From Maea johnstoni (Eukaryota > Annelida > Polychaeta > Spionida > Magelonidae): a stretch of DNA of 64,000 nt. The translations under genes were made by a program, and so were the position numbers. Position 1 is the first letter of the stretch. Each line of letters starts with the position of its first letter. The stretch spans positions 25,981,951 to 26,045,950 of the forward strand of contig OZ012699.1 in NCBI GenBank assembly GCA_963942565.1, written 5' to 3'. A model generated the notes under the pieces. It saw nothing but the letters and a program-made list of their open reading frames with translations. It made no database searches and was not told where the DNA came from. Positions 1-11,072 of this stretch are shown in pieces.

Positions 1-26
1 GTGAGTAAAATGAAACATTGGTCAAT

Positions 27-900
<874 letters not shown>

Positions 901-914
901 GCATTCTGCTGAAT

Positions 915-1085
915 ACCCTCTACTAGGGTTGGTCGCTGGTTCGATTCCCGGCTAGGGCACTTTGGTCTGTCCTTGGGCAAGACAGTTTATTCCATATTGC
1001 TTCAGTCTACCCAGCTGCAAAATGTGTACCTAGCATAAATGAGGCAGTGCTTAGAGCGTGTGCGCTCCTTTACAAAAATGGAGCC
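915..1085 (+). mobile_element. tRNA-related SINE fragment
   Basis: A pol III B-box-like GGTTCGATTCC lies at 938-948. It is followed by a body with TTGGGCAAGACAGTTTATTC and CACCCAG-like wording (CTACCCAGCTGCAAAATG), ending in TACCTAGC and a CTTAGAGCG segment. This order resembles widespread metazoan SINEs with a conserved body behind a tRNA-like head (family knowledge recalled from memory). No matching A box is seen upstream, so the head looks truncated. The subfamily is not assigned. Confidence 0.6.
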
Positions 1086-1089
1086 AAGA

Positions 1090-2870
1090 ACCCTTGAATA
1101 AGCCAAGACTACCAAAGGAAAAATGCGATTATACAGCTTCGATCATTAATCGATCATCGGTCGTTCAGATGGACTGATGATCGATCTTGAAAATTGTGAC
1201 CGATTCCGAACACTAGCTATATGCTACCAGTTGCTCTGGAATATCCCCCGGGGTATTGAAAGGGTTATCGTGTGTACAGTGCCTGCTAGGGGAGGAAGGT
1301 CGTGTGAGCACTTCGATGGATACAAGACTATAAACCGAATACCTTATACCTTACTACAGTGTCCACGACTGGGAAGTGATCTATGGAGCCTAGTGGTTAT
1401 TTAATAGTGCTCATCTGTGAGAATTATGTATTATATACTGATATTACAAGGAAACCGTGTCTCCACTTTAAAAATCACAGCAGCACAAGAGATTTTTATT
1501 TGAACCCTAATTTTTGGCCTATTGCTAAGTTGTACCAGCCTTATGGCCTAGAACAAAATCTTTCATGGGTACCTGTCTGGTCAAATTTGTTAAATTTGGC
1601 CGAAGACACTTGGTTAAGGTACTGAATGTGTTCTTCAACACATTTTCTTTAAGTAGGAATTAGTTTTTTGATCATGTTGTCTAGCAAAGCTGCTTCTTGA
1701 ACTGAGTTCTTAGGCACAGTAGGTCAGACTCTAGATATCACCTTTCCCAGTGAGCTTGTGGAGTAAGAGGAAGTTTAAGTGTAATCTGTTGTACACAAGT
1801 TTTCTTTCCCAACTTTTCTTCTCTCTCTGCCTTTGTCAGTTCTGATGAATTCTGCGTTTTGATCTGCTTTCTTATTATTCTCTCATGGAGCCCAGGGTTA
1901 GCTCAGATCTTTTCCCTGTTTTTCTGCTTTTCTCTGTGCTGGACAATGCCACGTTTCCCTCTTGAAATTCTGAATGAATGTGACCCTAAGTGCCTTTTTT
2001 AAGAATAACCTCGGACATCAATATTCACAATGCCTAAGTATCCACTAATCCAGACAATAGGAAGCCACACAATAAGGAAGGGCAGAGGGATGGCTAACTG
2101 TAAACAATTGGATCCGTTATAGTAACAGCTGTAGGTAATCCAGCCCCACAGGACAGATCAACTCAAATGTTTATTGCTATATGGGAAATGGTACCATTTT
2201 TGCAATTAGTAACATGTGTAGCCATGATTGCTATGTGTAACAGGAAGGAGGAAGCATCCCAGACACCTAACATCCCAGACATTCCTAGCCTGTTAAGAGA
2301 CAAACCTTTCCTGTCTATACTAACACCTTTCCAAAGCAGTTTGTCCCGGAAGGGACAAATTTTTAAAAGGATCTACCACCGCCTTTTAAATACTATTTTC
2401 CCCACAAAGTTTAGATAATAATTGATTATGGTCTGAAAGTGAAATGAAATGAAAAAATAGATCAAAATCTTGAAGATGAGAGAATAATTAAAACTTTTAG
2501 ACCTCAGTCAAGAGGTACGAGAAAATTCCAATAATTTCTTATCAATAACTATAATTAAGGGTACTTCATTAGAGTAATTTCTATATGTGAACCCTTTATT
2601 GTACTTATTTGTCACTATTTCTTGTGTTAAATGTTAAAAATAAATTTCTAAAAAGAAATATTTGGTGTAAAACAGTTGTCCATTCTGCAACACAGGTGGG
2701 TGTGATAATATGCTAACTACCTTATAATATCTGGTGAACAACAGGTGCAAAATAAAATCCAATTTTATTTCAATAAGATGGGATTTCAAATGTCTATTTT
2801 CAAGGAATATTCGCTTTAATATTCATTTCTCATATTTATTTTTCACTATATCACTAAATACTGGGGAATC
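1090..2870. other. Intergenic, no gene recognised
   Basis: Only short frames without recognisable domains. A small hairpin with arms ATCGATCATC and GATGATCGAT lies near 1150-1186. A GTCCCGGAAGGGACAA near-palindrome lies near 2342. Confidence 0.5.
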
Positions 2871-2871
2871 A

Positions 2872-2936
<65 letters not shown>
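2872..2936. repeat. (TA)n microsatellite
   Basis: Pure TA dinucleotide run. Confidence 0.97.
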
Positions 2937-2939
<3 letters not shown>

Positions 2940-3183
2940 ATATAAACCTTTATTGATCTCAATAGCAAATACAATGCTAATCTAGGAGGTACAAAAAGAA
3001 AACAATAAAAAAGACAAAATAAGACAATTCAAACATCAACACTAAAGTAACATGGAAATATTTGCAATGGTCAAAAGTGACAGTGAGTGAAATAACAGAA
3101 AAAAGGCAATTACAGGATAAACGCCACTAAGAGAACCTGTTTGAGTCAGATATAAACAGTTGGACTTCTCTGAATACTTTGGT

Positions 3184-3309
<126 letters not shown>

Positions 3310-3318
3310 GAGAGAGGG

Positions 3319-4130
3319 TGAGCATGCAGCAATACTTGCAGTTCATGCATGTGAACTTAAGAAAGGCAAGACATTGAGAAAAATAGAATATTGGAATTAA
3401 GATTAGAATGATAATAGTGACAACACATATGTGCTCACAATATATCTCCTGTAACATTCAGAAGAATCAACCACTTCCAGGACAAAATTTTGGTGTGTTT
3501 GTTTCTGCAAAAATCAATAACACTATTATTGAAATTCTCTTTTCTAAGCGGCGCATATTGGAGACTGATTAGACAATGTGTGACAAAAAATGAGCCAGGT
3601 GTGCTCCAATGACAAGTGTGGAATTCTGTTTTCATTGTTTTGACAATTCTATCCGCTTTTTCAGGTGCCTGGTATGAAAAGTGGATCAGCCGACTACTGT
3701 GTGACAGAACATCACCCCATAGAGACCAAGTCAATCAAAGTCCAAGTTAAAAGGTCATCGTTTCTGCATCTTGGAGAGATTTATCAGGTGTTTGACTCTA
3801 CTCTTAACATCTCCAATTCACTTTATCAAGGGAGCAATCGTTTTCAAGGATGGCAAGGATAATTCTCCAGTTATTTACCCATTCATACCTGCCTCAGTCC
3901 TAAAAGGTCCTGATATCTCATTTCTGCAAGACATCACCATAAGAAATCTTATGGAACCTAACTGTTGACTCTCAAATATTGTTTTTTTTATATCTTAACC
4001 CCATTTTAGTCTCAATAGACTATAGCATCCAGAAATCGATGTCCAGGGAAGCTTAACTGACATTATAGGTTTATTATACAACTAGGGAGGCAGAGTTAAT
4101 AAGTGAAGTCATTGTGATTAAACACTTACC
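3319..4130 (+). promoter_or_regulatory. ZNF1 upstream block shared with the paralogues
   Basis: This stretch aligns with 11919-12974 (ZNF2) and 42340-43877 (ZNF3). Shared marks are ACACATATGTGCTCACAATA, the pyrimidine tract ending CTTTTTCAG before the candidate leader exon, and the final AACTAGGGAGGCAGAGTTAA-type stretch before the ATG. The last 60 bases before the start are nearly identical in all three genes, with ACATTATAG as a plausible splice acceptor. No clear TATA box is seen. Calling it 5' flank or 5' UTR is inference from conservation among the copies. Confidence 0.6.
3665..3787 (+). other. Candidate leader exon of ZNF1 (41 codons)
   Basis: It starts after a good acceptor (CTTTTTCAG) and ends at CAG followed by GTGTTT, a possible donor. 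The 123 bases are open in one frame and contain MKSGSADYCVTEHHPIETKS; ZNF3 holds the same peptide with few changes at 43572 onward. ZNF2 keeps the first 25 codons or so and then diverges. If it were spliced to the acceptor near 4068, the frame would not join the finger ORF, so it may be an upstream ORF or 5' UTR exon. At ZNF3 the matching donor position reads ATTT, not GT. Coding status is therefore uncertain. Confidence 0.35.
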
Positions 4131-5798
4131 ATGTCTTTAGATATGATAGATCACAATGATCGGCACAAAGGGGAAAGACCCTTTTCTGACAAAGCCCAAA
4201 CAAGTTCTAATTTGGAAATGCCTACGCAAGTTCTGACTGGAGAAAACCCCTATCACTGCGATAAATGTAACAAGAGCTTTGCATACTCAAGCATGCTGAA
4301 AGAACATACAAGGATACACAGTGGAGAGAAACCCTTCCATTGTGATGAATGTGACAAGGCATTCACACGATCTTGCAATCTGATAAGGCATAAGAGGATT
4401 CACAGTGGGGAAAGACCCTTCCAGTGCAACAAATGTGACAAGGCATTTACACAGTCTTCTGGTCTGGTACAACATAAGGGGATACACAGTGGGGAAAGAT
4501 CCTTCCAGTGCAATGAATGTGACAAGGCATTCTATGATTCTTCCACTCTGGTAAAGCATAAGAGGATACATAAAGAGGAAAGACCCTTCATATGCAATGT
4601 GTGTAACAAGGCATTTAAAAACTCTCCTGCTCTCCTACAGCATAAGAGAATACACAGTGGAGAAAGGCCCTTCCAGTGCGATGTATGTGACAAGGCATTC
4701 TCACACTCTTCTTATCTGGTAAAGCATAAGAGGATACACAGTGGGGAAAGACCTTTCCAGTGCAATGAATGTGACAAGGCATTTACACAGTCTTCTGGTC
4801 TGGTACAGCATAAGAGGATACACAGTGGGGAAAGATCCTTCCAATGCAATGAATGTAACAAGGCATTCAGTCAATTATCTAATTTGATACAGCATAAGAG
4901 GATACACAGTGGGGAAAGACCCTTCCAATGCAATGTATGTGACATGTCATTCTCAGACCCTTCAGGCCTGGTACAACATAAAAGAGTACATAGTGGGGAA
5001 AGACCCTTTAAATGTAATGAGTGTGACAAGGCATTCAAACAATCTTCTGCTCTGGTAAAGCATAAGAGGATACACAGTGGAGAAAGACCCTTCCAATGTA
5101 ATGTATGTGACAAGTCATTCTCAGATTCTTCTGCTCCGGGACAGCATAAAAGGATACACAGTGGAGAGAGACCTTTCCAATGCAATGAATGTGACAAGGC
5201 ATTTATACGATCATATGATCTGGCACGGCATAAGAGGATACACAGTGGGGAAAGACCGTTCCAGTGCAATGAATGTGACAAGGCATTCATACTGTCCTCT
5301 GATTTGGTACAGCATAAGAGGATACATAGTGGGGAAAGACCTTTCCAATGCAATACATGTGAAAAGGCATTTACACAATCTTCTGCTCTGACAAAGCATA
5401 GGAAGATACACAGAGGGGAAATACCCTTCCAGTGTGATATGTATGACACGACTCCTAGAACATCATCAAAGCAGCATGAGAAAACACATCAAAGGATGCT
5501 AGTACACCAAACTGATGAACAATTATCAGATCCAACACAATGGATAGTTATTAAAGGACAGTGTATCCCATTAAAGCAAAAGTTAAAGGAGAATGTTAAT
5601 AGGGTATTAGATAAACAGGAAAACCATGTTGTGAAAGGACAGTGTCTCCAGATAAAGCAAGAGTTGATGGAAAATGCTTGTAGCATATTTGTGAAACAAG
5701 AAAAGCATGTCGTTCAAGGACAGTATCTCCCGTTAAAGCAAGAGTTGGAGGAACATGATGATAGTATATTAGTAAAACAGGAAGACCTTTTTGTATGA
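4131..5798 (+). CDS. C2H2 zinc-finger protein, 14 fingers plus one degenerate (ZNF1)
   Basis: A 555-residue, probably nuclear DNA-binding regulator encoded in one uninterrupted exon. The ATG at 4131 was chosen because the preceding 60 bases and the start are conserved in both paralogues. Residues 1-40 hold no KRAB, SET, BTB or other known effector domain. Fourteen C2H2 fingers run from residue 41 to 427 in exact 28-residue steps with HSGERPF-type linkers. Finger 11 has Pro where the helix Leu is expected. A fifteenth finger from 433 has the second Cys replaced by Tyr (CDMYD), as in both paralogues. The tail (473-555) is three 27/28-residue repeats with psi-K-x-E motifs at K509, K522, K536 and K549. 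Linker and framework codons are nearly identical from finger to finger, which suggests recent internal duplication or gene conversion. The target sequence is unknown. Confidence 0.9.
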   Translation: MSLDMIDHNDRHKGERPFSDKAQTSSNLEMPTQVLTGENPYHCDKCNKSFAYSSMLKEHTRIHSGEKPFHCDECDKAFTRSCNLIRHKRIHSGERPFQCNKCDKAFTQSSGLVQHKGIHSGERSFQCNECDKAFYDSSTLVKHKRIHKEERPFICNVCNKAFKNSPALLQHKRIHSGERPFQCDVCDKAFSHSSYLVKHKRIHSGERPFQCNECDKAFTQSSGLVQHKRIHSGERSFQCNECNKAFSQLSNLIQHKRIHSGERPFQCNVCDMSFSDPSGLVQHKRVHSGERPFKCNECDKAFKQSSALVKHKRIHSGERPFQCNVCDKSFSDSSAPGQHKRIHSGERPFQCNECDKAFIRSYDLARHKRIHSGERPFQCNECDKAFILSSDLVQHKRIHSGERPFQCNTCEKAFTQSSALTKHRKIHRGEIPFQCDMYDTTPRTSSKQHEKTHQRMLVHQTDEQLSDPTQWIVIKGQCIPLKQKLKENVNRVLDKQENHVVKGQCLQIKQELMENACSIFVKQEKHVVQGQYLPLKQELEEHDDSILVKQEDLFV

Positions 5799-6137
5799 CA
5801 TGACTTATGGATATGTATTTTGCAACATATAGCAGTCGCCAACCTAAATGATAATCACCTGGCATTGAAAACCATCTTTTTAGCGCTCGAGATGGTCAGA
5901 GATGGTCAGATATCTGATATCATTAAGCATGGTCATATTTTCATATTTAAATTGAGTACAATTCGGATTCCTTAGATATTGATTCTAAGGAGAAGAGAGA
6001 AACACATTGTGACAAAAGGCCAAATAAGGCCTATTGACATTTTTATATCTAATAGACCAACAATGCAAAACGTTATGCAAATGCTTGTATGTACATGTCA
6101 TGAAATATTTTGATACACATGTATGGCAATAACGTGT

Positions 6138-6140
<3 letters not shown>
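5799..6140 (+). other. ZNF1 3' flank / probable 3' UTR
   Basis: The stretch after the stop (GTATGACATGACTTA, then GCAACATA.AGCAGT and GATGGTCAGATATCTGATAT) is conserved after ZNF2 (14340-14480) and ZNF3 (45380-45490). The 6030-6090 piece (CTATTGACATTTT..ATCTAA) recurs at 14947-15005. Probable transcribed 3' UTR, inferred from paralogue conservation. Confidence 0.55.
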
Positions 6141-6228
<88 letters not shown>

Positions 6229-6234
6229 ATATAT
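6141..6234. repeat. (TA)n microsatellite
   Basis: TA tract that abuts the left end of the inverted-repeat element at 6235. Confidence 0.95.
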
Positions 6235-6639
6235 TAGTGCTCGAATTCGTCGCTAAAAAACGGCTCGATCAATCGCTGAAACTGCCAAGCGATTAATCGA
6301 CATATTACGAGCCCTAACAAAATTAATTGCCGTCAATCACGCTAATTTAGAACTGCCCGATGCCTGCCTAAGCCAATGAGCAACGTAAATTGCTGTCAAT
6401 CACGCTAATTAGAACAGGCCCATGCTTGCCTAAGCCAATCACGTCCTGCTATCGTGCGATCTCGATGGAATCCCACGTGGGAAAGACGTAAGCAAGACAA
6501 AAACATGGCGGATGATTGACGATGTGGCTTTATTTACATTTTGGCAGAACTCGGCGAGCTGTAATGGCGGCTCGAGTGCTCGCCAGCGGCGGCGATACGA
6601 GCAATAGTTCGAGCCGCCGATTGATCGTACTAGCACTAA
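6235..6639. mobile_element. Candidate small inverted-repeat element between two (TA)n tracts
   Basis: The ends read TTAGTGCT and AGCACTAA, an inverted pair, and both edges touch (TA)n. Just inside both ends lie CGATCAATCG and its relatives. The interior has two direct copies of an approximately 64-bp unit with GTCAATCACGCTAATT (about 6335 and 6399). No transposase frame is seen. A TA-target non-autonomous element is plausible, but the terminal repeats are short. Confidence 0.5.
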
Positions 6640-6670
6640 TATATATATATATATATGATATATATATATA

Positions 6671-6734
<64 letters not shown>
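6640..6734. repeat. (TA)n microsatellite
   Basis: TA tract with two GA interruptions, abutting the right end of the preceding element. Confidence 0.95.
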
Positions 6735-6737
<3 letters not shown>

Positions 6738-6829
6738 ATATCAATTATCTAAGAATGTTTAACTGTATTTGATTGCATTTTGTGATACACTTTTTATCTT
6801 GCCAAGGGTAGAAAGGATTATGCAGTGTC

Positions 6830-7200
6830 GCCATCTTTTATTGGACACCTTCCAGGTTTGTCTGTGTTTGGTCATATTTGGATTCACCTCTCTGGGTTCC
6901 ATCTCTTTGGGCTCTACCTCTCTGAGTTCTATCTCTGTGTGTGCTATCCTTTTGTATTCTATCTGTGTGTGTGCCATCTCTTTCGATTCTATCTTATTTC
7001 TCTGGCTCATACTTATCTAAACTCTATCTCTAAGATTTTTTTTCTGGGTTCCTTCCCTGAGAGTCCCATCTTTCTGGGTTCCATCTCTCAGGGTTCTATC
7101 TCTAAGAGTTCCATCTTTCTGGGTGCTATCTATCTGGGCACCATCTCTAAGAGTTGAATCGTTCTGGGTTCCATCTCTAAGAGTTCCATCTTTCTGTGTC
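6830..7200 (+). repeat. Degenerate minisatellite in ZNF1 3' region
   Basis: Imperfect repeats of GGTTCCATCTCTAAGAGT and TTCCATCTTTCTGGG type, with a period of roughly 20-31 bp. The entry sequence CTTCCAGGTTTGTC is shared with the ZNF2 copy (15023-15130). A cleaner 31-bp version follows ZNF3 (45668-46100). Position relative to the genes is conserved, so it predates the duplications. Confidence 0.7.
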
Positions 7201-7780
7201 CTAACAATGCTTGTCACAATTTTCATTGTTGGGAGCCCAATATTTTTCCTACTTCCAGTAGTGCCATGGCAACTATTGTTGGACGCCACATGGCCAGGGG
7301 TTTAGCCACCTATGCGTCCATGTCATTTGGACACCCAGAACACTGTTTTTTGACAGTTTGGACACCCAAAAGTTTAGGTCCCGATTTCCTGATGATGGAA
7401 ATTCTAGAAGATAGTGTATGTAGTGTCACTCCTACAATACACACTAAGCAGTTACGCATGGCCTAAAAAAGCAAAAATTGTAGATATATAGGGTTTATTT
7501 CATTAGCAGTGTGGACTTTGTACCACACCTTGGACACCCCAAAGCGTATGAAACCTCAGTTTGGACACCCTGTTTCCAAATGCTGGCTAAGACCATGCAC
7601 ATGGCAACAAAACGACAGCTATTCCTTAATCAAAACAAAAATTATTATTAGCTTTTAAACACTATTTGTGCATTCTAATCTGCCAACATGGAGTATATCT
7701 GAAAGTTAAAATGACAGGAATTAATTAAGATGTATTTAGGTATGTAACCCATGACTTCAAGTGAGCAATCCTTGCTAGTC
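7201..7780. other. No gene; scattered TTGGACACCC motifs
   Basis: The motif TTGGACACCC occurs about four times between 7327 and 7572 with irregular spacing. Nothing codes convincingly. It may be a diverged dispersed repeat. Confidence 0.4.
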
Positions 7781-7784
7781 GATC

Positions 7785-8193
7785 TGCCTGATCCTGCTGA
7801 GTGTATAGTGAGTGCTGATTGGGAATTGAAGAAATGAAGTGAGAGTGAAATTGTTACCCAGACTGGCTCCAAGTTGAGCAGTTGCTGCAGCTGAAAACAC
7901 AAAATCCTTCCCCTTTTCCTTTTCTATGTCCCTTGCTACCTCCATAATTTTGGGGGTTGACTATGAAGTCATACTGAGTGGAGCCTGACTAAGTGTTTTC
8001 TCGGGTGTCCACTGCAAGAATCTTGAGCTTTGAGTTTGTTGTGCTTATCATTATATACAATTTAGAAGCCAGGCAACAGACAACTAAACAATCAGCCTAC
8101 TGAATGGGGTAGAGATGTATTATTTGTTTGAGATGCGTTTTGAACAAATAAATATTGAAAAACTATGTGATTGGATGTCTTATTTTGTTTTGT
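7785..8193 (+). repeat. Dispersed block R-tail with AATAAA, probable 3' end of ZNF1 transcript
   Basis: Matches 62941-63345 over about 400 bp (CTGATCC.GC, GTTACCCAGACTGGCTCC, GCAGTTGCTG.AGCTGAAAAC, GTTGACTATG, TTATTTGTTTGAGATGC). Its last part matches 16115-16185 behind ZNF2. All three end with AAATAAAT followed by ATTGAAAAACT. AATAAA lies at 8147-8152. Conservation downstream of two or more paralogues suggests the polyadenylation end of the ZNF transcripts, but a dispersed repeat unrelated to transcription is not excluded. Confidence 0.5.
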
Positions 8194-8287
8194 GTTCAAT
8201 TTTTTATGAGAAATTACATTGGTAAGATAGTTTACTATACAAACATTTTACAAGCACCAAGGAATGGTTTCCATGTGTTTGGCTGAG

Positions 8288-8289
<2 letters not shown>

Positions 8290-8325
<36 letters not shown>
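8290..8325. repeat. (TA)n microsatellite
   Basis: Short TA tract directly left of the foldback element. Confidence 0.95.
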
Positions 8326-9594
<1,269 letters not shown>

Positions 9595-9990
9595 AAAGGC
9601 CAAGCCACCACACAATCCTATTCAAACGTTTACGCCATTGGCCTCCCTCTTTTCTAGTGTTTACCTTGAGCTAAGGCGTCGCGGACATCCAGATTACATT
9701 TTTGATATTTTCCATTCTATGTAACTATACCCTGTGGTTGCAATTGTATTGCTAGCAGCCTCTCCGCCGGCCTTTTTTCATCAATACATACACAACCGCC
9801 GGGTTACTACATAGACGGACGGAATCATGCTTAGTTGCAGAATAACATCATGATCAAATAGTTTATCAAAAAGAGTACAAATACATTGTTATTTTGACGA
9901 ATTCCTGATCATTAAAAAGGAAGAGGGAACGGTTTTGAAAGCTGTCAAGAGTGGGCAATTCATTTTCGAAGCGGGGAATCATTTTTGTAG

Positions 9991-10290
9991 GGGCGTATGG
10001 AATGCCATGAATGCATTTATTCACCATTTCCCTATAAAGAGAAAGGACTTTTCTCATTTTTCTTTAGAGAAAAATAATTTTTCTTTAAAGAGAAAATTTT
10101 CTTTAAAGAAAAATGATTTTTCTTTACAGAAAAATGGTGCTCATTTTTCATTAGAGAAAAAAGATTTTTCTTTAAAGAAAAATGTCTCATTTTTCTTAAA
10201 AGAAAAATCGATCTATTTTTCTTTAAAAAAAATCATTTTTCTTTTAAGAGAAATAGTGAATAAATGCACTAATGGCATTCCATAGGGACG
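9991..10290. repeat. Foldback cassette packed with TTTCTTTAAAGAAA palindromes
   Basis: The outer arms (9999-10035 and 10248-10282) are inverted copies around GGAATGCCAT and TGCATTTATTCAC. Between them lie about eight imperfect copies of the self-complementary word TTTCTTTAAAGAAA, mostly separated by ATGAT- or CTCAT-like spacers. The whole can fold into one long hairpin or a row of small ones. No protein or RNA family is recognised. Confidence 0.75.
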
Positions 10291-10407
10291 GCTGAAAATC
10301 CGGGAATAAAAATAGTTTTATTCATCCAGCGGATGGAATAGTATCACTGCGTCATGTGGGTCGCAGATACGACCATGGCCAACTCCTATAAGTAAAAATA
10401 AAATAAA

Positions 10408-10501
10408 TTCTGGTACGTTCTAGAATTGTTTGCAGGGAACAATTATGGTACGTACTAGAATTGCAAAATTATCTCAACAATTCTGGTACGTACCAGAATT
10501 G
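10408..10501. repeat. Three tandem quasi-palindromes centred on GGTACGTACC
   Basis: Three 22-24-base units end at about 10429, 10463 and 10501. Each has AATTCTGGTAC-like and GTACYAGAATTG-like halves. The third (10478-10501) is a perfect 24-base palindrome with arms CAATTCTGGTAC. Spacers are about 10-15 bp. This could be a cruciform or multimer binding site. Function is not known. Confidence 0.7.
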
Positions 10502-11072
10502 AGGTCGCAAAGTACAACATAACCGCTGTCTCTATATACTGTTGTACCAGTGATAGGGTGCCGCACCCCTACCCTGGGGAGCCTATTGCAATCAGCAAAT
10601 ATTTTATGAAGTACAGTTTTAGCAACAATGTACGGTGCGCAAGCGTAACTAGTTCAACCTTGTCGAAGGTGACAAGTAAAGCGGAAGAAGAAGAAGAGAA
10701 GAGGATTATAATATAAAGTAAAAAGGTCTCCTGTTGTCTCTAATAAGCTTGGATAAAGAAAAGAATGGATATGTAGCAAGAGATCAATTACTATATGCAC
10801 TATAGTGAGATGCTGGACTCATGCCAGGAGTCGCTGACTGGCAGCAGCGCGAGGTCACGTGGGAACAAGACCCAATCAGGGCTCTCGTGTCGATTACATT
10901 ACAGAGAAACCTGATCTCCACCATTAGCTGGGCTCCAATTTAGTGCTATTAGGGGGCTTCTAGTTGACGCTGGTTGAGGCTAGCATGTATAGGTTGGCCG
11001 GCTGGTTTCGAATCCACTTGTGTTTGGTCATCTAAGTAATAAGGAATAATAAATATTACGCTATTAGAGACT
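10502..11072. other. No gene recognised
   Basis: Contains a short GAAGAAGAAGAAG run near 10683-10697, possibly the tail of an old retroposon. Otherwise nothing supportable. Confidence 0.4.

Noticed and set aside
920-960. Possible tRNA gene from the B-box-like GGTTCGATTCC
   Set aside because: No acceptor stem or A box can be paired. The following body fits a SINE better.
4287-5449. Minus-strand frames inside the zinc-finger genes (LLC..KGLSPLCILL repeats), also at 13091-13411 and 44112-44801
   Set aside because: Mirror images of the 84-bp finger repeat. The + strand is clearly the coding one.
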